Below, in pieces: positions 35,730 to 45,400 of a stretch of DNA of 64,000 nucleotides. The notes beneath the pieces were generated by a model, which saw only the letters and a program-made list of their open reading frames with translations, searched no databases and had not been told where the DNA came from. The position numbers and the translations under genes were made by a program. Each line of letters starts with the position of its first letter. Within the stretch, counting starts at the first letter, position 1. Source of the DNA: Mariprofundus sp. (GTDB taxonomy: Bacteria > Pseudomonadota > Zetaproteobacteria > Mariprofundales > Mariprofundaceae); assembly GCA_021772775.1 (NCBI GenBank), contig JAJFLH010000020.1:1-64000 (forward strand), written 5' to 3'.

Positions 35730-37160
35730 ATGAAGGTAATGCTTATCCAGCCTGCAAGGCTTGCAACATTAAGAGAAAGCAAAGGCACGATCCCAGTTCC
35801 TTTATTACATTTAAGAGCAGTACTCCAAGCAAATGGAGATGAACCTATTGTATATGACCTATCGGTTAAAAAATGCCCTGATGATTTAGATGTGGAGACA
35901 TTTATTTTTCAGGATATTGAACAACAAATTGATAGCCAAGCCCCACAGTTGATAGGTGTAAACTGCTTTACTTCAATTCATTTTCAAACTGTTTTACAGC
36001 TTGTTGAACATATAAAAGAGAAGTATCCCGATATTCCCATTGCTGTAGGTGGGGCGCATCCAAGTTTGTTTCCAGAAGAGATATTAAAGGGAGCTGATGC
36101 GATTGATTATGTCATTGTTGGAGAAGGTGAAGAGCAAATTGTTCAATTAGTGAACTTTATTAAAACAGGGGACTGGTCTGTTTTAGAGGCTACGCAAGCA
36201 TTATCATATCGTAAAAATGGTGAGGTTGTTTATAATATTCGCCGCACTTATATTGACGATTTGGATGACTTGCCTAATCCTGCTTGGAATTTGATTAATA
36301 CATCCGATTATTCAACAGATCTATCTTCTTGGCACAACCCCAAAGGGCTGGACTTTACTACTTCGATGCCAATCATTACGTCGCGTAGTTGTCCGTTTAA
36401 ATGTAATTTTTGTGCCTGTTTTACAACGATGGGCCGTAAATTAAGGTTGAGAAGCCCATCAAGGGTTGTCGATGAAATACAGATGTTGCATGAAGTTTAT
36501 GGGCAAAATTATTTTGGATTTATTGATGATATTGTAAACCTCCATCAAAACCATTTTATCGCAATTTTAGATGATATTGTTAAGCGCGGTTTGAATATTC
36601 ACTTTGATACGACATGCGGTGTACATATAGGCACACTTAATGAAGAAGTCATTGATGCGATGGCGCGAGCAGGCTGTGCATTTATTCGACTGCCCATAGA
36701 ACATGGCAATGACAATATGAGAAACAATATTATTGGCAAACATTTGGACAGAGATAAAATTTATGATCTTGTGAAGGTGATTAAAAAATATGACATGGTC
36801 ACCTCAAGTATGTTTATTTATGGCTTTCCTGAAGATACGGTCGAAACTGTTCAGGATACATATGATATGATTTGTGACTTGAAACTGGATAGAAATTACG
36901 TATTTAATATCATTCCATTCCCAGGAACAAGGGTGTTTCAGGAAGCTAAACAGCATAACCTCTTCATCGGTGATTTTGCTGTGGATGAGCTATGGAAGGG
37001 AAAAATTAACCTTGACCCAGTAGCAGATGAGCCTCGCTTTTTTATCAAACCACATAATATGGAAATTGAAGATTTGAAACACTTCCGTACTTTATTTGAT
37101 TCTGTACAAGTCTTTAGTGAAAGGGCAAAGAACAGTCATACTTTATGTGGCTCTAAATAA
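35730..37160 (+). CDS. B12-binding-domain radical SAM protein
   Basis: A cobalamin-binding Rossmann domain (about 1-150: MLIQPARLATL, IGVNCFTS, VGGAHPSLFPEEIL, VGEGEEQ) precedes the radical SAM core with CPFKCNFCACF. This is the layout of class B cobalamin-dependent methylases and BchE-like enzymes. The usual DxHxxG cobalamin ligand motif is not evident, so cobalamin may bind base-off or not at all. In this context it may methylate or remodel an sp3 carbon of a sugar or other glycan component. A good ribosome-binding site (GAAGGAG) precedes the ATG. The codon usage looks more AT-rich than in the backbone genes. Confidence 0.85.
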   Translation: MKVMLIQPARLATLRESKGTIPVPLLHLRAVLQANGDEPIVYDLSVKKCPDDLDVETFIFQDIEQQIDSQAPQLIGVNCFTSIHFQTVLQLVEHIKEKYPDIPIAVGGAHPSLFPEEILKGADAIDYVIVGEGEEQIVQLVNFIKTGDWSVLEATQALSYRKNGEVVYNIRRTYIDDLDDLPNPAWNLINTSDYSTDLSSWHNPKGLDFTTSMPIITSRSCPFKCNFCACFTTMGRKLRLRSPSRVVDEIQMLHEVYGQNYFGFIDDIVNLHQNHFIAILDDIVKRGLNIHFDTTCGVHIGTLNEEVIDAMARAGCAFIRLPIEHGNDNMRNNIIGKHLDRDKIYDLVKVIKKYDMVTSSMFIYGFPEDTVETVQDTYDMICDLKLDRNYVFNIIPFPGTRVFQEAKQHNLFIGDFAVDELWKGKINLDPVADEPRFFIKPHNMEIEDLKHFRTLFDSVQVFSERAKNSHTLCGSK

Positions 37161-37164
37161 GGCT

Positions 37165-38316
37165 ATGGGAAGAGCCTGCCCAGTTTGTCATTCTAATAAC
37201 AGTGAATGTATAACCTCATTACAGTATCTGATGTGGGATGATTCGGTTTTAAATGGCACTGCAGAGTTAGTGGGATGTAAGAGCTGTGGGATGCTGTTTA
37301 ATGATACCTTAGATGAAGAGACTGATTTCGAGCGATATTATGCGGATGATGATTATTATGCTGTCGCCGATAGCGCTGGAGCAGGGGCTGTGAGTGAGCA
37401 AGAGCAGATGCGCTATTTGAGGATATTCGAGACTTTTTCTGATTACCTCAGTACAGATAAGCCATGTCTAGTAGATATGGGTGCTGGTCAAGGCGGCTTT
37501 TTGAAATGGTGTCAAAGCAATAAGCAGGTGGAAGCTATTGCTGTCGAGATGTCAGAAGCATGTGCATATAAAATGAGAAATGAGCTTTCTATTCCTGTAT
37601 ATAAAAAATTCACAGACATTGAGAGAAAGGACATTGATATCATTGTTATGTCTCATGTTATGGAACACCTCTTTCAGCCTGATGAAGTGTTGAAGTCAAT
37701 TGTTGATGAAGTATCTGGGCAGACTCTTTTTTACATAGAAGTGCCCAATGCGGCCTGCTATTTGATTGATGAAAACCCATGGAAACATCTCTATTTTGAG
37801 CACATCAATCATTTTGATGCGCTTCATTTAGATAGTTTTATTCGTAGCTTTGGATTGGAGCCTGTTGCACAGGGAAACAGATCTTTTTCTCCGGGCTCAG
37901 GAGATGATAAAGAGTGTGTGTTTGTGCTCTGTAAAAAGAGCTCAACAACGCAGCGAGGTTCTGATATGAGCTTGCTTCATCATGCAAAGACAAGCTTTCT
38001 AGATAACTCCTCATTGTTTCATATGTTGGAGAAACAAATGAATTTAGCTAAAAGTATTAGCATTTGGGGTGCTTCTCAATATGTACAGTTGCTATTGGGT
38101 AGTAGCGAGTTGTTGAGAGACAATATCCGTTTTCTTGTTGATAAGTCTTCGGCAAAATGTGGTCGTATGATGGGTGGTATTGAAGTGAAGCCCCCATTAG
38201 TACTTTCTGATTTAGGTGTCGATGATCTGCTATTGATTCCACATGGTCCATATGTTCAAAATATGAGAATGGAACTTGAGAAAATGAATTTTCAAGGTGA
38301 TGTCCTTGAGTTCTGA
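37165..38316 (+). CDS. Zinc-ribbon SAM methyltransferase with C-terminal Rossmann module
   Basis: A zinc-ribbon-like N-terminus (CPVCHSN, CKSCGMLF) is followed by a SAM-binding fold (VDMGAGQGGFLKW) with MSHVMEHLFQPDE, the class I arrangement. The C-terminal part (from about 290) reads SIWGASQYVQLL, RFLVDKSSAKCGRMMGG, matching the N-terminal module of the three radical SAM proteins. The layout parallels the sugar C-methyltransferase at 28411. The ATG at 37165 follows the upstream stop and removes an implausible N-terminal extension in the track. The target is unknown. Confidence 0.82.
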   Translation: MGRACPVCHSNNSECITSLQYLMWDDSVLNGTAELVGCKSCGMLFNDTLDEETDFERYYADDDYYAVADSAGAGAVSEQEQMRYLRIFETFSDYLSTDKPCLVDMGAGQGGFLKWCQSNKQVEAIAVEMSEACAYKMRNELSIPVYKKFTDIERKDIDIIVMSHVMEHLFQPDEVLKSIVDEVSGQTLFYIEVPNAACYLIDENPWKHLYFEHINHFDALHLDSFIRSFGLEPVAQGNRSFSPGSGDDKECVFVLCKKSSTTQRGSDMSLLHHAKTSFLDNSSLFHMLEKQMNLAKSISIWGASQYVQLLLGSSELLRDNIRFLVDKSSAKCGRMMGGIEVKPPLVLSDLGVDDLLLIPHGPYVQNMRMELEKMNFQGDVLEF

Positions 38317-38408
38317 TCGAAATCTCTACTTTGCATATATAACCTTTATGATTGTGTGATGCTGTTAATAAAAAAAGAGTAACTTTTTAGACTTAGAGGA
38401 ATAATACG

Positions 38409-39116
38409 ATGATTGAAGGTAATGAAGAGGAAATAACATTCTCTAAACAGAAAGATATTATGCAGCAGTTAGGTATTCAAGCTCCAGTCATATTTGATGT
38501 TGGAGCTAATATTGGGCAAAGCATTTTGAAATATCGCACTCTTTTTCCCGATGCTGGAATTTGTTCATTTGAACCAAATTTAGAGGTTATAAGAGAGCTT
38601 CAATTAAACGCAGATCAGGCATCTGGTGTCGAAATATTTAAGATTGCATTTAGTGATTCAGATGGAGAGAGCGAGTTTTATAGGACTGCAGTTCCAGAAG
38701 CTTCATCTCTGTTAAAACCAGAACAATTTTTAATGGATTTAAGCAAAGAGAATAAATATGACTTTGATAAGGTTGTTGTTCCTACTATGACGCTGGACAC
38801 TTTTGTTGAAGAACATCAAGTGAGTACGATAGATCTCCTTAAAATTGATGTTCAGGGAGCTGAGTTGAAAGTGTTAGAGGGAAGCTCAGTATCATTAAAG
38901 TCAGGTCTGATTAAATGCATCTATATTGAAGTGAATCTAGCTTCGACATATGTTGGTCAAATGTCGTTAAATCAACTTATGAAACTTATGGCTGCATGCA
39001 ACTTTCAACTGTGGGATATATTACCCTTTGTTTATACAAGAGTAGGGAGAGCTTGGACAGCAAATGCTATTTTTGTACAAAATGATATGGTGAAGAAAAT
39101 CGAGGGGAATTATTGA
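38409..39116 (+). CDS. FkbM-family methyltransferase
   Basis: The SAM-binding motif VIFDVGANIGQSILKY near the N-terminus and IDLLKIDVQGAELKVLEG in the middle are the two hallmarks of FkbM O-methyltransferases, which commonly methylate hydroxyls of sugars in surface glycans. At 235 residues the domain is complete and stand-alone. It starts with a GAGGAATA site upstream and is followed two bases later by the CmcI-like gene. Confidence 0.9.
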   Translation: MIEGNEEEITFSKQKDIMQQLGIQAPVIFDVGANIGQSILKYRTLFPDAGICSFEPNLEVIRELQLNADQASGVEIFKIAFSDSDGESEFYRTAVPEASSLLKPEQFLMDLSKENKYDFDKVVVPTMTLDTFVEEHQVSTIDLLKIDVQGAELKVLEGSSVSLKSGLIKCIYIEVNLASTYVGQMSLNQLMKLMAACNFQLWDILPFVYTRVGRAWTANAIFVQNDMVKKIEGNY

Positions 39117-39117
39117 A

Positions 39118-39852
39118 ATGAAGGATGACCATGATCAGTTTTTGAAGGCTAGAAAACAACGATTACAATCGGTTGAAGGCAACAGTGAGCTAATCGATAG
39201 TGCTCAAGCCTTTCTTAAACAGTGCCATCATGATGACTACTCTTATAATTTTGATTGGATGGGTTTACCCGTTATTCAGTATCCCCAGGATTTATTGGTT
39301 ATGCAGGAGATTATTTGGAGAGTAAAACCTGATTTAATCATTGAGATGGGGATAGCTCGCGGTGGCTCTCTTGTTTTTTATGCATCTATGCTGGAATTGC
39401 TTGGTAGTGAAGGTCGAGTGTTAGGGATAGATGTGGATATTCGTGAACACAATAAACGACGTGTTTTAGATCATCCAATGAGTAAACGAATTGAAATGAT
39501 AGAGGGCTCTTCGCTTGATAGTGATACCCACCGGAGGGTAAAAGAGATTGCTCATCAGCATCAAACAATTATGGTCTGTTTAGACTCAAATCACACTCAT
39601 GAACATGTTTTGAATGAGCTAAGGCTGTATGCTCCATTGGTAAGTAGTGGCTCATATTGTGTTGTCTTTGATACGATTGTAGAGCTAATGCCTGACAATC
39701 ATTATCAAAATAGGCCATGGAATAAGGGAAATAGTCCAGCAACGGCAGTCCTTAGCTACCTTGAAGAGTGTAAGGACTTTAAAGTTGATGTTGAGGTTGA
39801 CTGTAAGTTACTAATTTCAGCTGCGCTTGGTGGCTATCTGTATAAAAAATAA
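39118..39852 (+). CDS. CmcI/cephalosporin-hydroxylase-family methyltransferase
   Basis: The SAM fold carries IIEMGIARGGSLVFYASML and IDVDIREHN, and MVCLDSNHTHEHVLNEL supplies the metal-binding Asp typical of the CmcI family. Despite the family name, such genes in glycan clusters are thought to be O-methyltransferases. The 244-residue protein is full length and abuts the FkbM gene, so both may methylate the same glycan. Confidence 0.88.
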   Translation: MKDDHDQFLKARKQRLQSVEGNSELIDSAQAFLKQCHHDDYSYNFDWMGLPVIQYPQDLLVMQEIIWRVKPDLIIEMGIARGGSLVFYASMLELLGSEGRVLGIDVDIREHNKRRVLDHPMSKRIEMIEGSSLDSDTHRRVKEIAHQHQTIMVCLDSNHTHEHVLNELRLYAPLVSSGSYCVVFDTIVELMPDNHYQNRPWNKGNSPATAVLSYLEECKDFKVDVEVDCKLLISAALGGYLYKK

Positions 39853-39913
39853 TAAATCGTGTTAACTGTTTTTTTATTGCTAAAATAAATTATGAATGAT
39901 GTGAGAAAAGTAG

Positions 39914-41155
39914 ATGAAGAAACCTCCTATTAGTATATGTATGCCGACCTTTAATCGAGCAAGGATCTTGGATGAAACATTATCCCATTTGGTCGATTGT
40001 AAGAGTTTTTTTGATTTTGAGCTTGTCATTACAGATAATGCATCTGAGGATAATACGCCTCAGATTATTGATAAGTACAGAGATCAGTTTCCCAGCCTTA
40101 TCTACCATAGACAAAGTGAAAATATTGGAGCTATACTCAATTCTGCTTCGGCATTGAATCTTGCCACCTCAGAACTTTCATACCTGTTTCCAGATGATGA
40201 TAGGCTTGTTCCAGAGACCATTCAAAAAATTATTGGCATGTTTGATGATAGCTCTCAACTTGTGGCTGTTTACGGGAATCATATTGAATTTAATCCTTAT
40301 ACGGGAAAGGAGTTCGAGCTGTGCCTGAGAATCAAGGAAGAGAAAATATTTAACTATGACAGTCGTGTCGATATGTTTGAGCAGTACAGTCAAGTATGGA
40401 GTCCCGTTTTTAAAACAGGAATCAGTCAACGTTTTAATTATTTTGATGAGACTACATTTGGTCTTTGGCAAGTTGTTGAAAACATTATAAAATATGGCTC
40501 AATTGCTTTGATTCCAGACGCTGTGTACAAACATGCTCATACGAAAGATCGCATGGAACAGGACTTGGTAGAGCCATGGTATCAGGATTGTCACAGATCT
40601 GATTTTGAGCTGTTTATAGGAAGGCTTGGTATTGATCATTCAATTGAAGGTATTACAGAGCATGTAATCAAGGCGGTATCTGATCGCTCTGTATCAGCTT
40701 ATGTGACTGCATGTGATTTTTCGCGTGAGCAGGAAAAGTATATGTTACAGCGCCATTATCTACTGCGGGCTCGTTGCTACGGCCTCGTTACAGATGAGCA
40801 GATGAAGGTCCAAGAAGAAAACTTCATGCTACATTGGCTTTTAGAGCGAGTTGAAACGACTCTCAAAGGTTTACCTGATGTTCAGAAAATAGTTATGGAA
40901 AGATCAGCTATGAGTGAATATATACTTTTTTTAATAAACAGTGAACGATTCTCTTCACTCCCTTGCATGGAGCTATGTTCAGCTGATCAATTGGAAGAGC
41001 GAGAAACTGATGATGGGGAGTTATTATTAGTTTCTGATTACTCCACGATAGAAAATAGAAAAATAAAAAAACAGGGCTATGAGTTTTCTATCAATGATAT
41101 CATCAGCACGTTAAGAGTTACGCAAGGAGATTTGTTGATTAAAACAGTGCATTAG
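39914..41155 (+). CDS. GT2-family glycosyltransferase
   Basis: The N-terminal GT-A domain starts ISICMPTFNRARILDETL and continues LVITDNASEDNTPQII, with the metal-binding acidic motif PDDDR. The C-terminal half (about 230-413) is helical and acidic, with no motif I know, and could be an acceptor-binding or oligomerisation region. It is the last plus-strand gene of the glycan island, followed by a hairpin and the IS element. Confidence 0.88.
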   Translation: MKKPPISICMPTFNRARILDETLSHLVDCKSFFDFELVITDNASEDNTPQIIDKYRDQFPSLIYHRQSENIGAILNSASALNLATSELSYLFPDDDRLVPETIQKIIGMFDDSSQLVAVYGNHIEFNPYTGKEFELCLRIKEEKIFNYDSRVDMFEQYSQVWSPVFKTGISQRFNYFDETTFGLWQVVENIIKYGSIALIPDAVYKHAHTKDRMEQDLVEPWYQDCHRSDFELFIGRLGIDHSIEGITEHVIKAVSDRSVSAYVTACDFSREQEKYMLQRHYLLRARCYGLVTDEQMKVQEENFMLHWLLERVETTLKGLPDVQKIVMERSAMSEYILFLINSERFSSLPCMELCSADQLEERETDDGELLLVSDYSTIENRKIKKQGYEFSINDIISTLRVTQGDLLIKTVH

Positions 41156-41181
41156 TCGGCTTTCAACGAGAGTACTAACTC

Positions 41182-41199
41182 CTAGGAACCTGTTCCTAG
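41182..41199. repeat. Small stem-loop downstream of the GT2 gene
   Basis: CTAGGAAC-CT-GTTCCTAG is an eight-base-pair stem with a two-base loop. It lies 27 bases after the GT2 stop. No T-run follows directly, so a terminator role is uncertain; it could also be a protein-binding dyad. Confidence 0.35.
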
Positions 41200-41227
41200 T
41201 ATACAGTTTTATTTGCTTGAATGCATG

Positions 41228-41253
41228 CCATCTCCTCATAACTGAGGAGATGG
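41228..41253. repeat. Strong hairpin abutting the IS end
   Basis: CCATCTCCTCA-TAAC-TGAGGAGATGG is a perfect 11-bp stem with a four-base loop ending two bases before the predicted left end of the insertion element. It could be an operon-end hairpin that served as the insertion target or a part of the element tip. Confidence 0.6.
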
Positions 41254-41254
41254 G

Positions 41255-41290
41255 GTAATCCCCCCCATTATTAAGTGAAGTTAAAAGTAG
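41255..41290. repeat. Left inverted repeat of the IS element
   Basis: GTAATCCCCCCC at the tip and GTTAAAAGTAG about 25 bases further in match the reverse complement of the right end. The middle is diverged. Confidence 0.6.
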
Positions 41291-41293
41291 AGG

Positions 41294-42123
41294 TTATGCA
41301 GCTAACGCCAGTTTTTGAATTGGGCTTATGCCACCAATATCCATATTAGGTCGTTCATTATTGTACGTCCATAACCACTTGGTCGCATGTTGCTGAACCT
41401 GTTCAATGCTTTTGAAAATGAACTGTGCCAACCAATCATGCCGAATTGTGCGATTATAACGCTCAACATAGGCATTTTGTTGCGGGTTTCCTGGCTGGAT
41501 AAAGTCCAGAATAATGTCGTTATTTTCGGCCTAGGCTTTGAGTAACGCACTGATATATTCTGGCCCATTATCACTGCGAATACGCTTGGGTTTACCACGC
41601 CATTCAATGACCCTGTTCAACGCAAGAATGATACGCAAAGCTGGCAAAGAAAAGTCAGCTTCTATGGTCAGTCCTTCACGGTTAAAGTCATCAATAACAT
41701 TGAACACGCGGAAACTACGACCATCACTAAGTTGATCATGCATAAAGTCCATCGACCAGCATTCATTGATCGCATCAGGTACTACCAAGACGTCTGGTTT
41801 ATCTTGTTTCAAGCGTTTCCTTGGTCTGTACGCAAATTAAGTTCAAGTTCTCTGTAGATGCGATAAACACGTTTATGATTCCATCGAAAACCCTTCACAT
41901 TACGCAAATACAGAAAGCATGGCCCAAAAAAACAATTGATTTGATTTTGAGTGAGTCGAATCAACCAATCAGCAATGATTTCATTCTCAGGTTGTAACTT
42001 GGATTCATATCGGTAACAGGTTTCACTAATCGTAAATGCACAGCAAGCAAGGCGGATACTTGCTCTATTATTGCTTACAGCCTTCTTTGCCATATCACGG
42101 CGTTCTGAAGGCTTCACCACTTT
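41294..42123 (-). pseudogene. IS407-like transposase orfB, disrupted by a frameshift and an amber codon
   Basis: Three fragments of a DDE transposase are visible. The 5' part (HTH_21-like, to ELELNLRT) runs into a stop after an apparent one-base deletion near 41838. The reading resumes with [19 protein letters not shown] and includes CWSMDFMHD (first Asp) and SDNGPEYI (second Asp). A TAG at 41531-41533 replaces what is TGG (Trp) in relatives. The same frame then continues AENNDIILDFIQPG and AYVERYNRTIRHDW (catalytic Glu) to a TAA at 41294. The gene is inactive unless both lesions are bypassed. Confidence 0.88.
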
Positions 42124-42380
42124 TTTGCCATTGCTTCCTGAATGATTTCATACTTGAGACATTCTTCAGCATACATTCGCTTCAAACGACTGTTCTCAGC
42201 TTCAAGCTCTTTCATTCGGGACATCATTGATGCATCCATGCCGCCATATTTACTGCGCGATTTATAGAATGAGGCAGAACTCATACCATGTTCGCGACAA
42301 AGCTCAGGAACGGTAACACCTGCCTCTGCCTGCTTCAGAATCGCCATGATTTGGCTGTCTAAATAACGTGATTTCTTCAT
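42114..42380 (-). CDS. IS407-like orfA (HTH protein)
   Basis: This 88-residue HTH_8/transposase_8 protein begins MKKSRYLDSQIMAILKQAE and contains VPELCREHGMSSASFYKSR as the DNA-binding helix-turn-helix, followed by a leucine-zipper coiled coil. It is intact. Near its end an A6G slippery heptamer (42120-42126 on the minus strand) allows a -1 shift into the orfB frame, the usual IS3 way of making the OrfAB transposase. Confidence 0.9.
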   Translation of the reverse strand: MKKSRYLDSQIMAILKQAEAGVTVPELCREHGMSSASFYKSRSKYGGMDASMMSRMKELEAENSRLKRMYAEECLKYEIIQEAMAKKW

Positions 42381-42405
42381 GTAGAATCTCCTTATTTAAT
42401 CGTAA

Positions 42406-42450
42406 TAGAAAATTCTACTTTTAACTCCTGTTACTTTTCGGGAGTATTAC
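42406..42450. repeat. Right inverted repeat of the IS element
   Basis: Read on the minus strand this end starts GTAATACTCCCGAAAAGTAA and then GGAGTTAAAAGTAGA, matching the left end at the tip and the inner block. Confidence 0.6.
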
Positions 42451-42472
42451 TATGGCTCAGGCTATATGCGGG

Positions 42473-45400
42473 TTATTTTTCTGCGATGAGGTTCAGGCTG
42501 ATTCGTTTGCCTGCAAACTCCATATTGCTGGTATCATTGAAGAGACCAAAGTTCTCCACCTTGCGGATGTTTTTGAAACCAGCCTTGCCTAAAAAGTGGG
42601 CCAGTATTTCAGGGTCATATCCTATTTTGTGGAAATCATAAGCATCAATTTGACCACCATACATCATGCGCATAACCAAAAACCTATCATCAGATGATAA
42701 TTCAGTTTTGTTTAAGAAGAGCTCACAAAGTATGTCTAGGTTAGGTACACTGGCATAGACGGTGCCGCCTGGTTTGATAACACGATACCATTCGGCTAAA
42801 ACCTGAGGAAGCTCTAAATGATAACTGAAGTGCTCCAATACATGTGAAGAGTAAAGCGCTTCAAATGTGTTATCTTTAAATTTTGTGAGATCATTGGCGT
42901 TACCAATGTGGTCGACTATATTGGAATCATTGGCATCCATAATTTCCCACTCGGGGTGTTTTACTTGCCCCCCGATATGCAGTTTTCTGACAGCGCTAGT
43001 GGAAAAGTCTTTAGGAGGGAGGTTAAAGCGCAATCTGATTAAATCATTACGCCGCTGCATGGCGTCATCTTTATATCCCATAGTAAGAAATTTCTCGATA
43101 TCTGGAAGAGGGGACTGACCTAGTGTGTAGGATGTGTAGGAGTGTAGTTTTTCTTTAGTGGCGAGTGCCATAGCAAGAAACCAATCATCGAGTCGGTTGT
43201 CTGTATCAGTGCTTTCAGCCATGACAGAGGCTGCCAAAAAAGGTTCTGAGGCATCAACGCTGCTCTCATGTTTAGCCATCTGGATGATTTGACTCAGAAC
43301 CTGAACAGCTACTACTCGCTGTCCCAATTCAGTTGCAACACGTGCTAGTGTCATCAGTCGTGGTGTTGTGATATGAATGTCCAACAGTGAGACCAGTTGA
43401 ATGAATGATTGTTGAAGGTGTGAAGACCTGGTCTCATTCTGTTCACCTGTATGGGCGGAGGCATAGTAGTTTAGAGCCAGCTCATAAGATTCCCAGCCAG
43501 GAAGAGGGTCGTTGACTGTATCTGATAACCAGTGACTCAATAACTTGTTGGCATAGCGTTTGTCGGTAAGCAACGTGCTCCAATGAGTTGTTGGCTCTGT
43601 CTGCTGTTCATCATTTAAAAGCATGAGCCGGCCATCATTGGCCAGTTTTTTTGCTCTATCCTCTTTACAACAAAACAGGTTAAGTAAAAAATCATCAGCA
43701 TTATCATTGTGATTGAACGGAACCAATAGATCTAAGCCGGGAATAAGATGATAAGATTGGTAATTCATCTCTTTAAACTTTTGAATGAGCCCTACATTGA
43801 CTTCTGCACCATGTTTTATTTCAAACATGACCAGCGGTGAAAAAGATGAGAAAAATGTTTGCCCGCCTTCCAAAATGTGAACCTCTTCACCTTCAGCATC
43901 CAGCTTAACAAAGGATATATCATTCCATTTATAGCTGTCGATGCAATCATCTAATCGTTTTAATACCACTGATTCTGTTGGGCTATTGCCAGGTTTCTCG
44001 GTGATGGAATTTAATTCACTATCGCAATTGAGGGCTAACTCAGCGCTGCCTTCACGGTTAGAGAGAGCCGCATTGACCAGAGTAATATTTTTAAAACGGT
44101 TGGTTTTGATACTTTTTCTTAAAAATGAAGCGGTGTTTGTGGCCGGTTCAAAAGCCCAAAGGTGACCTGGTTTACCAATGAGTTTAGCCATAGTCATAGC
44201 GTAACAGCCATAGTTGGCACCAATATCGAGTATGTTCATTGAGGGTTTGATTATTTTGCGAATAAATTTGATCTCATCTTCAAACCAGTCCTGCTGCTCA
44301 AATAAAACATAGGGTGTCATGAGGCTAACGTTGTTGGGGACCTCTATCTTGATATTACCTTCTATACTTAGGGTTAACGATTGCTCGGCTCGTAGTGTCT
44401 GGGGATCAATAGCAAGTTCTGCTTTAGTCATCTCCAACCTAGAGGCCGCTGCGAGTGGGGAAATATGTTTATTGGGAGACGCTGTGAGTGACTCCTTCCC
44501 AGCTTGCTGTTGATTCGTAGGAATTGATTGTGAACAGACAGTTGCTGCATAACCCATTTTCATTTCCCATGCTCGTAAATATTGTTCTTCAAGTTGTTGT
44601 GTTACTTTTGCGGGATTGAAGATGAGTGAATGTTTAAACAGTGTATGGATACATTTTCGCAGCACACTCAGGCTTTCAGGCCTGAAGGCTAGTTCTACGG
44701 CTTTTTCTATATAGGCATCAACATTATGGGTGATGGTAGAGTCAAAACCGATACATTTCAGAATAGAAGAAGAAACGCGTTGCACATGACATGTCCCTTC
44801 TAGTGTAATAACAGGGACCCCCATCCATAAGGCTTCTAGTGTTGTATGTGTGCCATGATAAGGAAATGTATCGAGGACTATATCTACTCTATTGTATAGT
44901 GCTGCGTGTTCATCGTATGAATTGATATAACCTGAAAACTCGACACGATCACTTGTAATGCCATTTTTGAAAAATTCATTCAGAATATTGTTTTTGATGA
45001 TATCCAAATGGCATCCTGATGATTTGATTAACATCTTTGAATTATCAACACGTTGTAAAATTTGAGCCCAAGCTTCGACGACTTGTGGATTCATTTTACG
45101 GATATGGTTAAATGATCCGAAGGTGATCGTTTTAGTTAATTCGGCAGGTGTTTTTTGACTCCTTTCAACATCGGGTAGACCTCTCATGCATAGAAATGTT
45201 ACTGGCATTTTAAGGAGTTCTTCAACATAATGAGTGCCATTTTCAGCATCACTATGCTGATCGGTAATGCGATAGTCGATGGTAGATAAACCATAAGTGT
45301 TTGGATATCCGAGGTAGTTGATTTGAACAGGGGCGGGTTTGAATGCCATGATTGGCATGGGGGAATTGGCCGTGTGCCCACTTAAATCAATTAAAATATG

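Larger units (their letters stand above)
41255..42450 (-). mobile_element. Decayed IS3-family element, IS407-like
   Basis: The roughly 1.2-kb element encodes an orfA/orfB pair on the minus strand in overlapping frames. Its ends are imperfect inverted repeats (left GTAATCCCCCC...GAAGTTAAAAGTAGA; right, read inward, GTAATACTCCC...GGAGTTAAAAGTAGA). The size, the orfA coiled coil and the DDE layout match the IS407 subgroup. The transposase frame is broken twice, so this copy cannot move by itself. No target-site duplication was found, which fits age or uncertain end placement. Confidence 0.85.

Noticed and set aside
41326-41607. 93-residue ORF as a separate gene inside the IS
   Set aside because: It is out of frame with the transposase; the real frame continues past an amber codon to 41294.
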